Source of the DNA: an uncultured Christensenellaceae bacterium
GTDB lineage: Bacteria > Bacillota > Clostridia > Christensenellales > Pumilibacteraceae
Assembly (NCBI GenBank): GCA_910586925.1
Contig: CAJUKG010000008.1
Location: 32,951 to 96,950 of the forward strand
Reading direction: 5' to 3'
Length of the DNA: 64,000 nt
This document shows, piece after piece, positions 8,466 to 16,397 of this stretch. A model generated the notes under the pieces. The model searched no databases. It was not told the DNA's origin and saw only the letters and a program-made list of their open reading frames with translations. Numbering within the stretch: the first letter of the stretch is position 1; the number at the start of each line of letters is the position of its first letter. The translations under genes and the position numbers were made by a program.

Positions 8466-9032
8466 ATGACGGAAGCGGAATTGACAAACTTAATGAGTAA
8501 CGGCGTTACCGTTGCGGGCGGATCGAGCGAGCATTTGTGCATGCACGACGTTTCGGAGCGGGCGCGGGAAATTACAATGCGGCTCAATAACGCTTTTCAT
8601 ACAGCGGAAGAAATACGTGAACTTTTCTCCGAACTTACGGGCAAAAAGGCAGACGATACTTTCGGACTGTTTCCGCCGTTTTATTCCGATTACGGAAAGA
8701 ACATAACCGTCGGGAAAAATGTGTTCATAAATTCGGGCTGTTGTTTTCAGGATCAGGGCGGAATAAAAATCGGCGACGGTTGTCTTATCGGGCAACAGGT
8801 TGTAATAGCGACGCTTAATCACGGCATTGCGCCCGAACACAGACAGAATTTAATTCCCAAAAAAGTTACGATAGGCAATAACGTTTGGGTGGGCGCGCAC
8901 GCGACCATACTTCCGGGCGTGACAGTTGGCGATAACGCCGTGATCGGCGCGGGCGCAGTGGTGACGAAAGACGTTCCCGCAAACACCGTCGCAGCGGGCA
9001 ATCCCGCAAGGATCATCAAACAAATACGATAG
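8466..9032 (+). CDS. Maltose/galactoside-type sugar O-acetyltransferase
   Basis: This 188-residue protein has an N-terminal Mac-like segment and a left-handed beta-helix of hexapeptide repeats (about 70-188: ITVGKNVFINSGC, IKIGDGCLIGQQV, VTIGNNVWVGAHATI, VTVGDNAVIGAG). It resembles Maa/LacA/NodL acetyltransferases that move acetyl from acetyl-CoA to sugars. The catalytic His is likely in ATLNHG. It is first in a three-gene operon controlled from the LysR intergenic region. Its acceptor in this operon is unknown. It has a GAGGAG ribosome binding site. Confidence 0.9.
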   Translation: MTEAELTNLMSNGVTVAGGSSEHLCMHDVSERAREITMRLNNAFHTAEEIRELFSELTGKKADDTFGLFPPFYSDYGKNITVGKNVFINSGCCFQDQGGIKIGDGCLIGQQVVIATLNHGIAPEHRQNLIPKKVTIGNNVWVGAHATILPGVTVGDNAVIGAGAVVTKDVPANTVAAGNPARIIKQIR

Positions 9033-9041
9033 GAGAGGTTT

Positions 9042-10229
9042 ATGAAAAATAAAAATTCATTCGCTGTTTTGCTTATGCTCGTCGTTTGCGTGACGTTTAT
9101 GCTCGTGGGTTGTAACAATGCTCCGACGGGCGGCGGCGGTAGCAATGCAAACGAAGATACGCACACCTATTATACGGTTGCGTTCGACAGCAAGGGCGGG
9201 AGCGCGGTCGAAAGCCAACGCATTATGGCAGGCAATCCCGTCGCCCGTTCCGCTTTGCCCGTATACGAAGGATACGACTTTACGGGGTGGTATAAAGACG
9301 AAGCCGCAACGAATAATTTATGGGATTTCGAAGCCGACAGAGTGGATTCGGATATGACTCTTTATGCAGGCTGGAAATCCGCGCCCGACGGAGAACAGTC
9401 GAATGTGTTGACGGCGTACTTTTCGGCAACGGGCAATACCGAAAATATCGCGAACACGATCGCGGAAATAGTCGGCGGCGATACATACGGGATAACGCCC
9501 GCCGTTCCGTATACTTCGGCGGATCTGAATTACAATACCGATTGCCGTGCCAACAGGGAGCAAAACGACCCGACTTGCCGTCCCGACATCGCTGGCGGCG
9601 TCGAGAATATGAAAGATTACGATATAGTATTTATCGGCTATCCTATTTGGTGGGGGCAGGCTCCGAAAATCATTTATACCTTTCTCGAAAGCTATGATTT
9701 TTCGGGAAAAACGATCGTTACGTTCTGCACTTCGGGCAGCAGCGGGATCGGTTCGAGTTCCGCAAATCTTCACTCGTCGGCACCTGCCGCGGTTTGGAAA
9801 GACGGACAAAGATTTTCGGGCGGCGCGTCGAGATCGACAGTCGAAACATGGGTAAACGGCTTGGGCTTAAATATACAAAAGGAACGGGAAATGAAAATAT
9901 CCGTAAAGAGCAACGACATTGAAATTATTTATCGGTTGAATAACAGTAAAGCGGCAAAAGACCTGTATGCGCAAATGCCTTTGACGATCGAGGTCAGACC
10001 GTACAGCAATAACGAGATCGTATTCTATCCCGAAAAGCTCGACATTTCGGACGCCCCGCTTGCGGAAGGCGGCGCAGGCATTCTCGCTTATTACGCGCCG
10101 TGGGGCGACGTGGTTTTATTCTACGGTCCGTTCGGTGTCAACGGCAGTTTATTCGAACTCGGTAAAATAGTATCGGGTGCGGAAAATATCGAAAATTTAA
10201 GCGGCACGGTAACGGTGACCGCTTGCTGA
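9042..10229 (+). CDS. Lipoprotein: InlB-type repeat + flavodoxin + cyclophilin-like domain
   Basis: This 395-residue protein has a signal peptide with lipobox LVGC (lipidated Cys24). Residues about 43-113 form a Listeria-Bacteroides (InlB B/Flg_new) repeat ending DMTLYAGWK. Residues about 122-280 are a flavodoxin (AYFSATGNTENIA for FMN phosphate binding, then IGYPIWWGQAP). The last 110 residues look like the cyclophilin-like fold often found beside such flavodoxins (MKISVKSNDIEIIYRLN...YAPWGDVVLFYG). It should be an FMN protein anchored on the outer face of the membrane. Partner and electron donor are unknown. Nine bases separate it from the acetyltransferase gene. Confidence 0.88.
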   Translation: MKNKNSFAVLLMLVVCVTFMLVGCNNAPTGGGGSNANEDTHTYYTVAFDSKGGSAVESQRIMAGNPVARSALPVYEGYDFTGWYKDEAATNNLWDFEADRVDSDMTLYAGWKSAPDGEQSNVLTAYFSATGNTENIANTIAEIVGGDTYGITPAVPYTSADLNYNTDCRANREQNDPTCRPDIAGGVENMKDYDIVFIGYPIWWGQAPKIIYTFLESYDFSGKTIVTFCTSGSSGIGSSSANLHSSAPAAVWKDGQRFSGGASRSTVETWVNGLGLNIQKEREMKISVKSNDIEIIYRLNNSKAAKDLYAQMPLTIEVRPYSNNEIVFYPEKLDISDAPLAEGGAGILAYYAPWGDVVLFYGPFGVNGSLFELGKIVSGAENIENLSGTVTVTAC

Positions 10230-10242
10230 AAAGGAGTCGAAA

Positions 10243-10992
10243 ATGAAAATCAAACAGACTGCGGGAAGAAACGCGTTGGGCAAATTCGCGCCGAAGTTCG
10301 CCGCGCTCAACGACGATGTGCTGTTCGGCGAAGTGTGGTCTGGCGACGAGTTGTCGCTTAAGATGCGTTCCGTCGTGACGATCGTCGCGCTTGCGGCGCA
10401 GGGCATGACGGACGGTTCGCTGAAATATCATTTGGAAACGGCGAAGCAAAACGGCGTAACGAAAAGCGCGATCGCCGAGATCCTCACGCACGCCGCATTC
10501 TATATGGGCTGGTCGAAGGCTTGGGCAGCGTTCAATATGGCGAAAGAGGTTTGGTCTGACGAAAACGCTGCAGACGACGAAAAAGCCGAACACGCAAGCA
10601 AAACGGTATTTCCGATAGGCGAGCCGAACACGGGATTTGCCGAATACTTTATCGGCAACAGCTATCTTTATCCGGTGTCGAAAGAGCAGGTCGGAATTTT
10701 CAACGTAACTTTCGAGCCGAAGTGCCGCAATAATTGGCATATTCATAAAGCGGAAAAGGGCGGCGGGCAAATACTTGTGTGTCTTGCGGGGAACGGTTAT
10801 TATCAAGAGTGGGGCAAGCCCGTTCGCAAGCTGCAAGCGGGCGACGTCGTGAATATCCCCGCAAACGTCAAGCATTGGCACGGCGCAACGCCGAACGGTT
10901 GGTTTTCGCATCTCGCCGTCGAAGTGCCCGCGGAGAACGGCGGGACGGAATGGCTCGAGGCGGTGACCGACGAACAGTATATGACGATATAG
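10243..10992 (+). CDS. Carboxymuconolactone decarboxylase-like + cupin fusion
   Basis: This 249-residue protein has an N-terminal CMD/AhpD-like domain (about 1-105; LSLKMRSVVTIVALAAQG, then ILTHAAFYMGWSKAW). The CxxC of AhpD is not present, so peroxidase relay activity is doubtful. The C-terminal cupin_2 barrel (about 150-240) has metal-binding His in NWHIHKAEKGGGQ and HWHGATP. Such fusions are common next to LysR and flavodoxin genes, and an enzyme acting on an electrophilic small molecule is plausible. It is last in the operon, 13 bases after the flavodoxin gene, and a terminator follows. Confidence 0.88.
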   Translation: MKIKQTAGRNALGKFAPKFAALNDDVLFGEVWSGDELSLKMRSVVTIVALAAQGMTDGSLKYHLETAKQNGVTKSAIAEILTHAAFYMGWSKAWAAFNMAKEVWSDENAADDEKAEHASKTVFPIGEPNTGFAEYFIGNSYLYPVSKEQVGIFNVTFEPKCRNNWHIHKAEKGGGQILVCLAGNGYYQEWGKPVRKLQAGDVVNIPANVKHWHGATPNGWFSHLAVEVPAENGGTEWLEAVTDEQYMTI

Positions 10993-11008
10993 CGGGATCG
11001 GATAATAT

Positions 11009-11050
11009 GCGGTCGAAGGCGGCGAAAAATCGTCGTTTCGACCGCTTTTT
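11009..11050 (+). terminator. Terminator of the LysR-controlled operon
   Basis: GCGGTCGAA and TTCGACCGC form a 9-bp stem followed by TTTTT. Confidence 0.8.
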
Positions 11051-11109
11051 GCGTCGCGATATATTCCGAGATCCGTTTTGTCGAAATATAAGCCGAAATA
11101 GTTTTATTT

Positions 11110-11160
11110 TTAAGAAAATTTTAATGATTTCCGCTTCGAAAAATGATATAATCGAAGCGG
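11110..11160 (+). promoter_or_regulatory. Response-regulator gene promoter with direct and inverted repeats
   Basis: The -10 box TATAAT is at 11147-11152 and there is no good -35. In its place, TTAAGA (11110-11115) and TTAATGA (11121-11127) start 11 bases apart, like the sites upstream of the ABC operon at 13111-13148. A perfect 9-bp inverted repeat, CCGCTTCGA and TCGAAGCGG (11131-11160), brackets the -10 box. This points to autoregulation, plus possibly a separate repressor. Confidence 0.6.
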
Positions 11161-11171
11161 GAGATATATCT

Positions 11172-11852
11172 ATGGAATATAATTGCTTGATCATCGACGA
11201 CGAAAAAGTGCTTGCGGACAGCACCGCGGAATACTTCGGGCTTTTCGGCGTGACCGCCGCGGTGTGTTATTCCGCCGAAGATTGTCGTAAGTTTTTGCGA
11301 GATAATTCGACGGAACTCATTTTGCTCGATATAAATTTGGGCGACGGCAACGGTTTCGATCTATGCAAAGAATTGCGGGAAACGACGAACATTCCCATTC
11401 TTTTTATTTCCGCTCGGGGCGGCGACGACGATAAAATAGTCGCGCTCAATATCGGCGGCGACGATTATATCCAAAAACCGTATTCGCTCGGCGTATTGCT
11501 CGCAAAGGTCAAAGCTGTATTAAAGCGTTACGGACAAACCGCCGAGAAGCGTTATTCGGACGGGTACTTGACGATAGACCCCCGAACAAAACAGGTGTCG
11601 GTCAAGAACACGCCCGTCAAACTTACCGCTCTCGAGTTCAGGCTTTTGTCCTATTTGGTTGAAAATAAAGACAAAGTTATTTCCAAACGCGAACTGTTCG
11701 AGAGAGTTTGGCAAGACAAATTCACAGGCGACGGAACGTTAAACGTGCATATCCACAGACTGCGCGAAGCGATAGAGCAAAACCCGAACGAGCCGAAGTA
11801 TATCGTCACCGTTTGGGGCGACGGATATAAGTTCACGGGAGAAAAACAATGA
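11172..11852 (+). CDS. OmpR-family response regulator
   Basis: This 226-residue regulator has an N-terminal receiver domain with acidic pocket D9-D10, phospho-acceptor D53 (LLDINLGDG), S80 and K102 (QKPYS), and a C-terminal winged helix (about 130-226; RELFERVW, then DGTLNVHIHRLREAIE). ATG at 11172 has GGGAG eight bases upstream. Its stop overlaps the kinase start (ATGA). With the kinase it probably switches on the ABC exporter at 13196 through phased TTAAGA repeats. Confidence 0.95.
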   Translation: MEYNCLIIDDEKVLADSTAEYFGLFGVTAAVCYSAEDCRKFLRDNSTELILLDINLGDGNGFDLCKELRETTNIPILFISARGGDDDKIVALNIGGDDYIQKPYSLGVLLAKVKAVLKRYGQTAEKRYSDGYLTIDPRTKQVSVKNTPVKLTALEFRLLSYLVENKDKVISKRELFERVWQDKFTGDGTLNVHIHRLREAIEQNPNEPKYIVTVWGDGYKFTGEKQ

Positions 11853-13114
11853 AAAGCAAAATTTTTCTGTTCGGGACTGTTTTAATGCTTATAGCTGAAA
11901 TCGTCGCGCTCATTGTATTCGCCGTGCAGACGCCCGATTTTTCGCAGGACGCCGTTGCCGTCAACGAAGTTGTACAGACCGTAACGGACGACTTCCGTAC
12001 CATCGAAGAACACGAAAATTCGACCGCGCTCGAATACGCGGTGATAGACAATGACGGCAATCTTCTTTACAGGACGCGGTCGGGATTGTCCGAAAGCATA
12101 AACTCGGCAATTACGCACCGAGATACGATACTCGACATTACCGTTGACGATGCGACGGTCGGAAAGATCATTGTATATAACGACGGGGCGCAAACATTGC
12201 AATCGCAAAAGCGATCGGCAATTATAGTGTTATCGGCGGCTATCGCCATTCAAGCCGTGATTTGTATAGGGTATGCGGTCTATCTGTATTTATCGGTTAT
12301 CGGACCGTTCGGTAAACTCAAGGGGTTTGCCGAACGTGTCGCGGGCGGTAATCTCGATATCCCGCTTGAAATGGACAGACGTAATCTTTTCGGCGCGTTT
12401 ACCGAAAGTTTCGATATTATGCGATCGGAACTTAAAAAAGCGCGTCTTGCCGAAGCGCAGGCGCAGCAAAGCAAAAAAGAACTCGTCGCAAAACTTTCCC
12501 ACGATATAAAAACACCGATCGCAAGCATTAAAGCGGTTTCCGAAGTCGGGCTTGCGGTCGCGGCAAACAAGAAAGACAAAGCGAACTATACGCAGATAAT
12601 AGGCAAAGCCGATCAGATAAACACGCTCGTCACGAATCTGTTTACGGCAACGCTCGAAGAATTGCAACAGCTAACCGTAACGCCCGCGAACATGGAGAGC
12701 AAGCAAGTGCAGACCATGCTCGAAAACGCCGACTATCTTCGTCGCGCCGTTATTCCCGACGTTCCCGAGTGTTTGGTGTTTGCCGACGCACTGCGACTGC
12801 AACAGGTATTCGATAACATATTCGCAAACGCCTATAAATACGCCAATACCGAAATTGCCGTCGCCGTCGGCAGAACGGACGGGCATATGGATATAACTAT
12901 AGAAGATTTCGGCGGCGGAGTGGAAGCGGAAGAATTACCCGTACTCAAAGAAAAATTCAAGCGCGGCAGCAATTCGGCAAATACGGAAGGCGCGGGATTG
13001 GGGCTTTACATATCCGATTATTTTATGAAAGAGATGCGCGGCGAATTGAATATCGAAAACGGCGTCGACGGATTGAAAGTAACCGTTTCCATACTGTTAA
13101 GCGGAAAGAATTAA
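11849..13114 (+). CDS. Sensor histidine kinase
   Basis: This 421-residue kinase has a membrane helix at about 5-26, a roughly 95-residue extracytoplasmic part and a second helix at about 123-149. HAMP and HisKA follow, with phospho-accepting His218 (SHDIKTPIASI), then a HATPase domain with N box (DNIFANAYKYA) and G boxes (EDFGGGV, GAGLGLYI). The extracytoplasmic domain is larger than in BceS-type intramembrane sensors, so it may bind its ligand directly. It is translationally coupled to the response regulator by a 4-base overlap. Confidence 0.95.
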   Translation: MKSKIFLFGTVLMLIAEIVALIVFAVQTPDFSQDAVAVNEVVQTVTDDFRTIEEHENSTALEYAVIDNDGNLLYRTRSGLSESINSAITHRDTILDITVDDATVGKIIVYNDGAQTLQSQKRSAIIVLSAAIAIQAVICIGYAVYLYLSVIGPFGKLKGFAERVAGGNLDIPLEMDRRNLFGAFTESFDIMRSELKKARLAEAQAQQSKKELVAKLSHDIKTPIASIKAVSEVGLAVAANKKDKANYTQIIGKADQINTLVTNLFTATLEELQQLTVTPANMESKQVQTMLENADYLRRAVIPDVPECLVFADALRLQQVFDNIFANAYKYANTEIAVAVGRTDGHMDITIEDFGGGVEAEELPVLKEKFKRGSNSANTEGAGLGLYISDYFMKEMRGELNIENGVDGLKVTVSILLSGKN

Positions 13115-13148
13115 GAGATATTTAAGAAATCGTTAAAGACATTTAAGA
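13111..13148 (+). promoter_or_regulatory. Four phased TTAAGA repeats (response-regulator site)
   Basis: TTAAGA at 13111, TTAAGA at 13122, TTAAAGA at 13133 and TTAAGA at 13143 start 11, 11 and 10 bases apart, one helical turn each. The first overlaps the kinase stop codon, and the last lies about five bases before a -10-like TATAAG (13153-13158). Direct repeats at one-turn spacing in place of a -35 box are typical of OmpR-family activation. Confidence 0.65.
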
Positions 13149-13195
13149 ATTATATAAGCTAAAATGAACGTGTTAAAATAAAAAAGGAGAATTCC

Positions 13196-13954
13196 ATGCA
13201 ACGAATTTTATTGAAAACAGAAAACTTGAGCAAAACTTTCTCTAACGGCGGAAGCCAGCAACACGTTCTCAAAAATATCGACTTGGAGCTTTATCAAGGC
13301 GATTTTACCGTTATAATGGGCGCGAGCGGCGCAGGCAAATCCACGCTTTTGTACGCGCTATCGGGCATGGATACTCCGTCGCTCGGTAAGATAACTTTCG
13401 GCGATAAAGTCATTACCGATCTGTCGCAGGACGGACTTGCCGTATTTCGTCGCGATCGGTGCGGTTTTGTGTTTCAGCAGATATATTTGATCGACGGCAT
13501 GTCCGTTATGGACAACGTGCTTTCCGCGGGATTGCTTGTAAACAAAAACAAAAAAGAAGTCGTCGCAAGAGCGAAAGAACTGTTTGCGGCTGTCGATATT
13601 TCGGAAGATACGCAAAAAAAGTTTCCCGCGCAAATATCGGGCGGCGAAGCGCAGCGCGTGGGTATCGTCCGCGCGCTTATAAACAATCCCGATATTCTTT
13701 TTGCCGACGAACCGACGGGCGCGCTCAATTCCAAAACGGGTCTCGACGTTCTCGACACTCTTACGAAATTCAACGAGCAAGGTCAAAGCGTAGTTATGGT
13801 AACGCACGACATTAGTTCGGCGCGGCGCGGCAACCGTATTCTGTACTTGAAAGACGGCGTTATTTTGGGCGAGTGCGATTTGGGCAAATACGTTCGCGGC
13901 GACACGGCAAGACACGAAAAACTTTCCGCGTTTTTATCTTCTATGGGGTGGTAA
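13196..13954 (+). CDS. ABC transporter ATP-binding protein (MacB/LolD/BceA type)
   Basis: This 252-residue ATPase has Walker A GASGAGKST at 42-50, Q-loop FVFQQIYLI, signature ISGGEAQR, Walker B DILFADEPTGALNS and the H-loop in MVTHD. The subfamily works with FtsX-like permeases; the partner starts two bases downstream at 13956. The pair lies behind a two-component system, a layout common for resistance to cell-wall antibiotics or antimicrobial peptides. The substrate is inferred only by context. AAGGAG lies before ATG. Confidence 0.95.
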   Translation: MQRILLKTENLSKTFSNGGSQQHVLKNIDLELYQGDFTVIMGASGAGKSTLLYALSGMDTPSLGKITFGDKVITDLSQDGLAVFRRDRCGFVFQQIYLIDGMSVMDNVLSAGLLVNKNKKEVVARAKELFAAVDISEDTQKKFPAQISGGEAQRVGIVRALINNPDILFADEPTGALNSKTGLDVLDTLTKFNEQGQSVVMVTHDISSARRGNRILYLKDGVILGECDLGKYVRGDTARHEKLSAFLSSMGW

Positions 13955-13955
13955 A

Positions 13956-16298
13956 ATGAGGAAGCTGTTTTTGATCGTCCGCTCGAATATGCGCAAAGCA
14001 AAAGGGCAGACGGCGGCTATTGTCGTACTTATTTTGCTCGCGTCGCTATTGTTCAATCTTTGGCTTATGCTGTCCATGGATTACCGCGCCAACTTTGAAA
14101 GACACCACGCCAAACTCAACGCCGAACACGTGACGTTTGTGGCGGAACAAAACGGTGACGGACTAAACGAATTTTTAACTCGACTACTCGACGGCGACAG
14201 TCGCGTCGATGAGTACCATCTCGATAACTGCATGTATATGGTGGGCACATTTCCGTACAATGGCGGAATGATGAACGGCGAGTTTGTATTTACCGACAAG
14301 AACACCGCTTTGACACGTTCCGTCGGCAGAGCCGAAATCGTCGAAAGCGGGAACTATTCAAGCGGCGTGTATTTGCCTATGCTGTATAAAACGGACGGTT
14401 ATGCGGTAGGAAAAACTATCGAGATTTCCATAGGAAGCACGCCCGTCGCGTACACGATTTGCGGGTTTTTCAACAGCGTAATGATGGGCTCGCATAATTG
14501 CGCTTTAACGCAAATAATACTCACCGAAGATAAGTATGCGGAACTCGAAACAAGCGGACTTGCACCCAAAACAATATTGTGTTCGGTGAGATTAAACGAT
14601 ATTTCCGAAAATCAGGACTATGAAGCGTGGTTGAAGGCGAGTGTTTCCGAACAATTTCCCGACAGCCGTACGGGAAGCAACTGTTACGACATCGTGTTGC
14701 AGTCGCGCTATATTGCTCAGATGATCTGCTCTGCGATAATGGCTGCGATGGCTTTCTTGGTTTTGCTAATTGCGGTAGTCGTATTGGTGTCGAATATTGT
14801 CAATTACATTCAAGTCAACATGAAAAATCTCGGCGCGCTCAAAGCGGTGGGGTATACTTCCGCACAGCTTATCTGTTCGCTGTTATTGCAATTTTTATCA
14901 ATTACTTTGGCGGCGGCGATCGTCGGTACGGCGTTGTCGTATTGCGTGTTCCCCGCAATAAACTCAATGATGATCTCGCAAACGGGAATACCGTATGCTA
15001 TTCGCTTTCTGCCTTTGCCGATGTTGATCTCTCTTTTGGTTTTGGGCGGTACGGTCGCGCTCGCCGTTTGGCTTGCCGCACGCAGGATCAAAAAAATAGA
15101 GCCTATACTTGCATTGCGCTCGGGAATACAAACGCACAATTTCAAACGCAATCATGTTCCGCTCGAAAAAACGAAAGCCCCGTTGAACGTCGCGCTCGCG
15201 CTTAAAACAACGCTTTCGGGAGTGAAGCATAATATCACCGTTTGCGTAACAATGCTTGTGCTGATGCTTATAGTAGTGTTTTCGGGACTTATGACCGAAA
15301 ACGTCATCGCCGATATTACGCCGTTTTTGAACTTGATCGTCGGCGAAACGGCGGATAGCGCAATAAATGTGCAATGCGAAGTCGAAAAAGATTTTATCGA
15401 GCATTTAAGCAGCGATAACCGTGTCGAAAAGGTTTACTTATACAATTCGTTGAACGTGTCGCACGTAGGCGGCGTCGAACTTATGGCGACGCTCTCGGAC
15501 GATTTCGAAAACGTAAACAATCAAGCCGTGGTTTTTCAAGGCAGGTTCCCGAAATACGATAACGAAATCGCCATTGCCGCCAAATACGCAAATGAAAAGG
15601 ACTTGAATATAGGCAATGAAATAGAGATCGTCGCAAACGGCAAAACGGAAAAATATATTATCAGCGGATTTACGCAGATCACGAATAACCTCGGCAGGGA
15701 TTGCCTTTTTACAAGACGGGGTTACGAGCGGTTAGGCACTCTGCAAAATGCGACATACTATATAAACCTCGCGGAGAGTACGGACGTCGATACTTTCAAC
15801 GAAGAAATGAAAGAATTGTTTTCGGGCAATATAAACGCGGCAATAAACGTTTTGGCAACGGTGGACGGCGCGGGCAGCGTATATGTCGATCTTATGACGA
15901 TCATCGTGATAGCAATACTCGTGCTCTCGGTAATTATAATCTGTTTCGTGCTGTATTTGCTCGTGCGGACAATGCTCAATAATAAACTGCGCGATTACGG
16001 AATAATGAAGTCGCTCGGCTTTACAACAAAACAACTGATTTTGCAGACCGCGCTTTCGTTTATGCCCGCGATCGTTATTTCGACAGTTGCGGGCTTGATA
16101 GCGAGCTTACTGATGATCAATCCGCTCATGTCGTTGTTTTTAAGTTCGATAGGGATCGTTAAGTGCACGTTTGCGCCGCCTATACTGTTTAGCGTTATAG
16201 CAGGCGTCGGGCTTGTTTTGTTTGCGTTTGCATTTGCATGTTTGCTCTCGCTTAAAATCAAAAAAATCGCACCGCGCACTTTATTGACTAACGAGTAA
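13956..16298 (+). CDS. FtsX-like ABC permease
   Basis: This 780-residue permease has an N-terminal helix (TAAIVVLILLASLLFNLWLML), a large extracytoplasmic domain and an FtsX domain around 250-375. After a short linker comes a second helix plus extracytoplasmic domain, and a second FtsX domain in the last 140 residues. The duplicated layout matches mechanotransmission-type permeases that pair with MacB-like ATPases. It probably exports or displaces a lipid or peptide at the outer face of the membrane. Both ABC subunits lie within one transcript that ends at the hairpin at 16327. Confidence 0.92.
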   Translation: MRKLFLIVRSNMRKAKGQTAAIVVLILLASLLFNLWLMLSMDYRANFERHHAKLNAEHVTFVAEQNGDGLNEFLTRLLDGDSRVDEYHLDNCMYMVGTFPYNGGMMNGEFVFTDKNTALTRSVGRAEIVESGNYSSGVYLPMLYKTDGYAVGKTIEISIGSTPVAYTICGFFNSVMMGSHNCALTQIILTEDKYAELETSGLAPKTILCSVRLNDISENQDYEAWLKASVSEQFPDSRTGSNCYDIVLQSRYIAQMICSAIMAAMAFLVLLIAVVVLVSNIVNYIQVNMKNLGALKAVGYTSAQLICSLLLQFLSITLAAAIVGTALSYCVFPAINSMMISQTGIPYAIRFLPLPMLISLLVLGGTVALAVWLAARRIKKIEPILALRSGIQTHNFKRNHVPLEKTKAPLNVALALKTTLSGVKHNITVCVTMLVLMLIVVFSGLMTENVIADITPFLNLIVGETADSAINVQCEVEKDFIEHLSSDNRVEKVYLYNSLNVSHVGGVELMATLSDDFENVNNQAVVFQGRFPKYDNEIAIAAKYANEKDLNIGNEIEIVANGKTEKYIISGFTQITNNLGRDCLFTRRGYERLGTLQNATYYINLAESTDVDTFNEEMKELFSGNINAAINVLATVDGAGSVYVDLMTIIVIAILVLSVIIICFVLYLLVRTMLNNKLRDYGIMKSLGFTTKQLILQTALSFMPAIVISTVAGLIASLLMINPLMSLFLSSIGIVKCTFAPPILFSVIAGVGLVLFAFAFACLLSLKIKKIAPRTLLTNE

Positions 16299-16326
16299 AG
16301 CCTCTTAATTGCATCGCGACAAAAAT

Positions 16327-16366
16327 AAAAGTACGAACTCGCTTCGACGTGCGTTTGTACTTTTTT
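16327..16366. terminator. Bidirectional terminator between the ABC operon and the HindIII-like island
   Basis: An imperfect 16-bp stem (AAAAGTACGAAC... with ...GTTTGTACTTTT) has T6 on the plus side and an A-rich run on the other, so it can stop transcripts from both sides. It lies directly behind repeat copy B and may be the original terminator of a tRNA. Confidence 0.75.
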
Positions 16367-16368
16367 AA

Positions 16369-16397
16369 TGGCAGAGAAGTAGTAACCTAAAACGAAT
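16369..16397 (-). repeat. 29-bp island-end repeat, copy B (probable att site)
   Basis: On the minus strand this reads ATTCGTTTTAGGTTACTAC followed by TTCTCTGCCA. It matches copy A at 5736-5764 except for two C/T changes, both in the tRNA-like tail. The methyltransferase stop codon TAG lies inside the repeat. The invariant 19 bases would belong to the mobile element and the variable ten to the host tRNA end; this is inference. Confidence 0.6.

Noticed and set aside
10779..11171. N-terminal extension of the response regulator back to 10779
   Set aside because: It would run through the cupin gene end and a terminator. The receiver domain begins properly at 11172.
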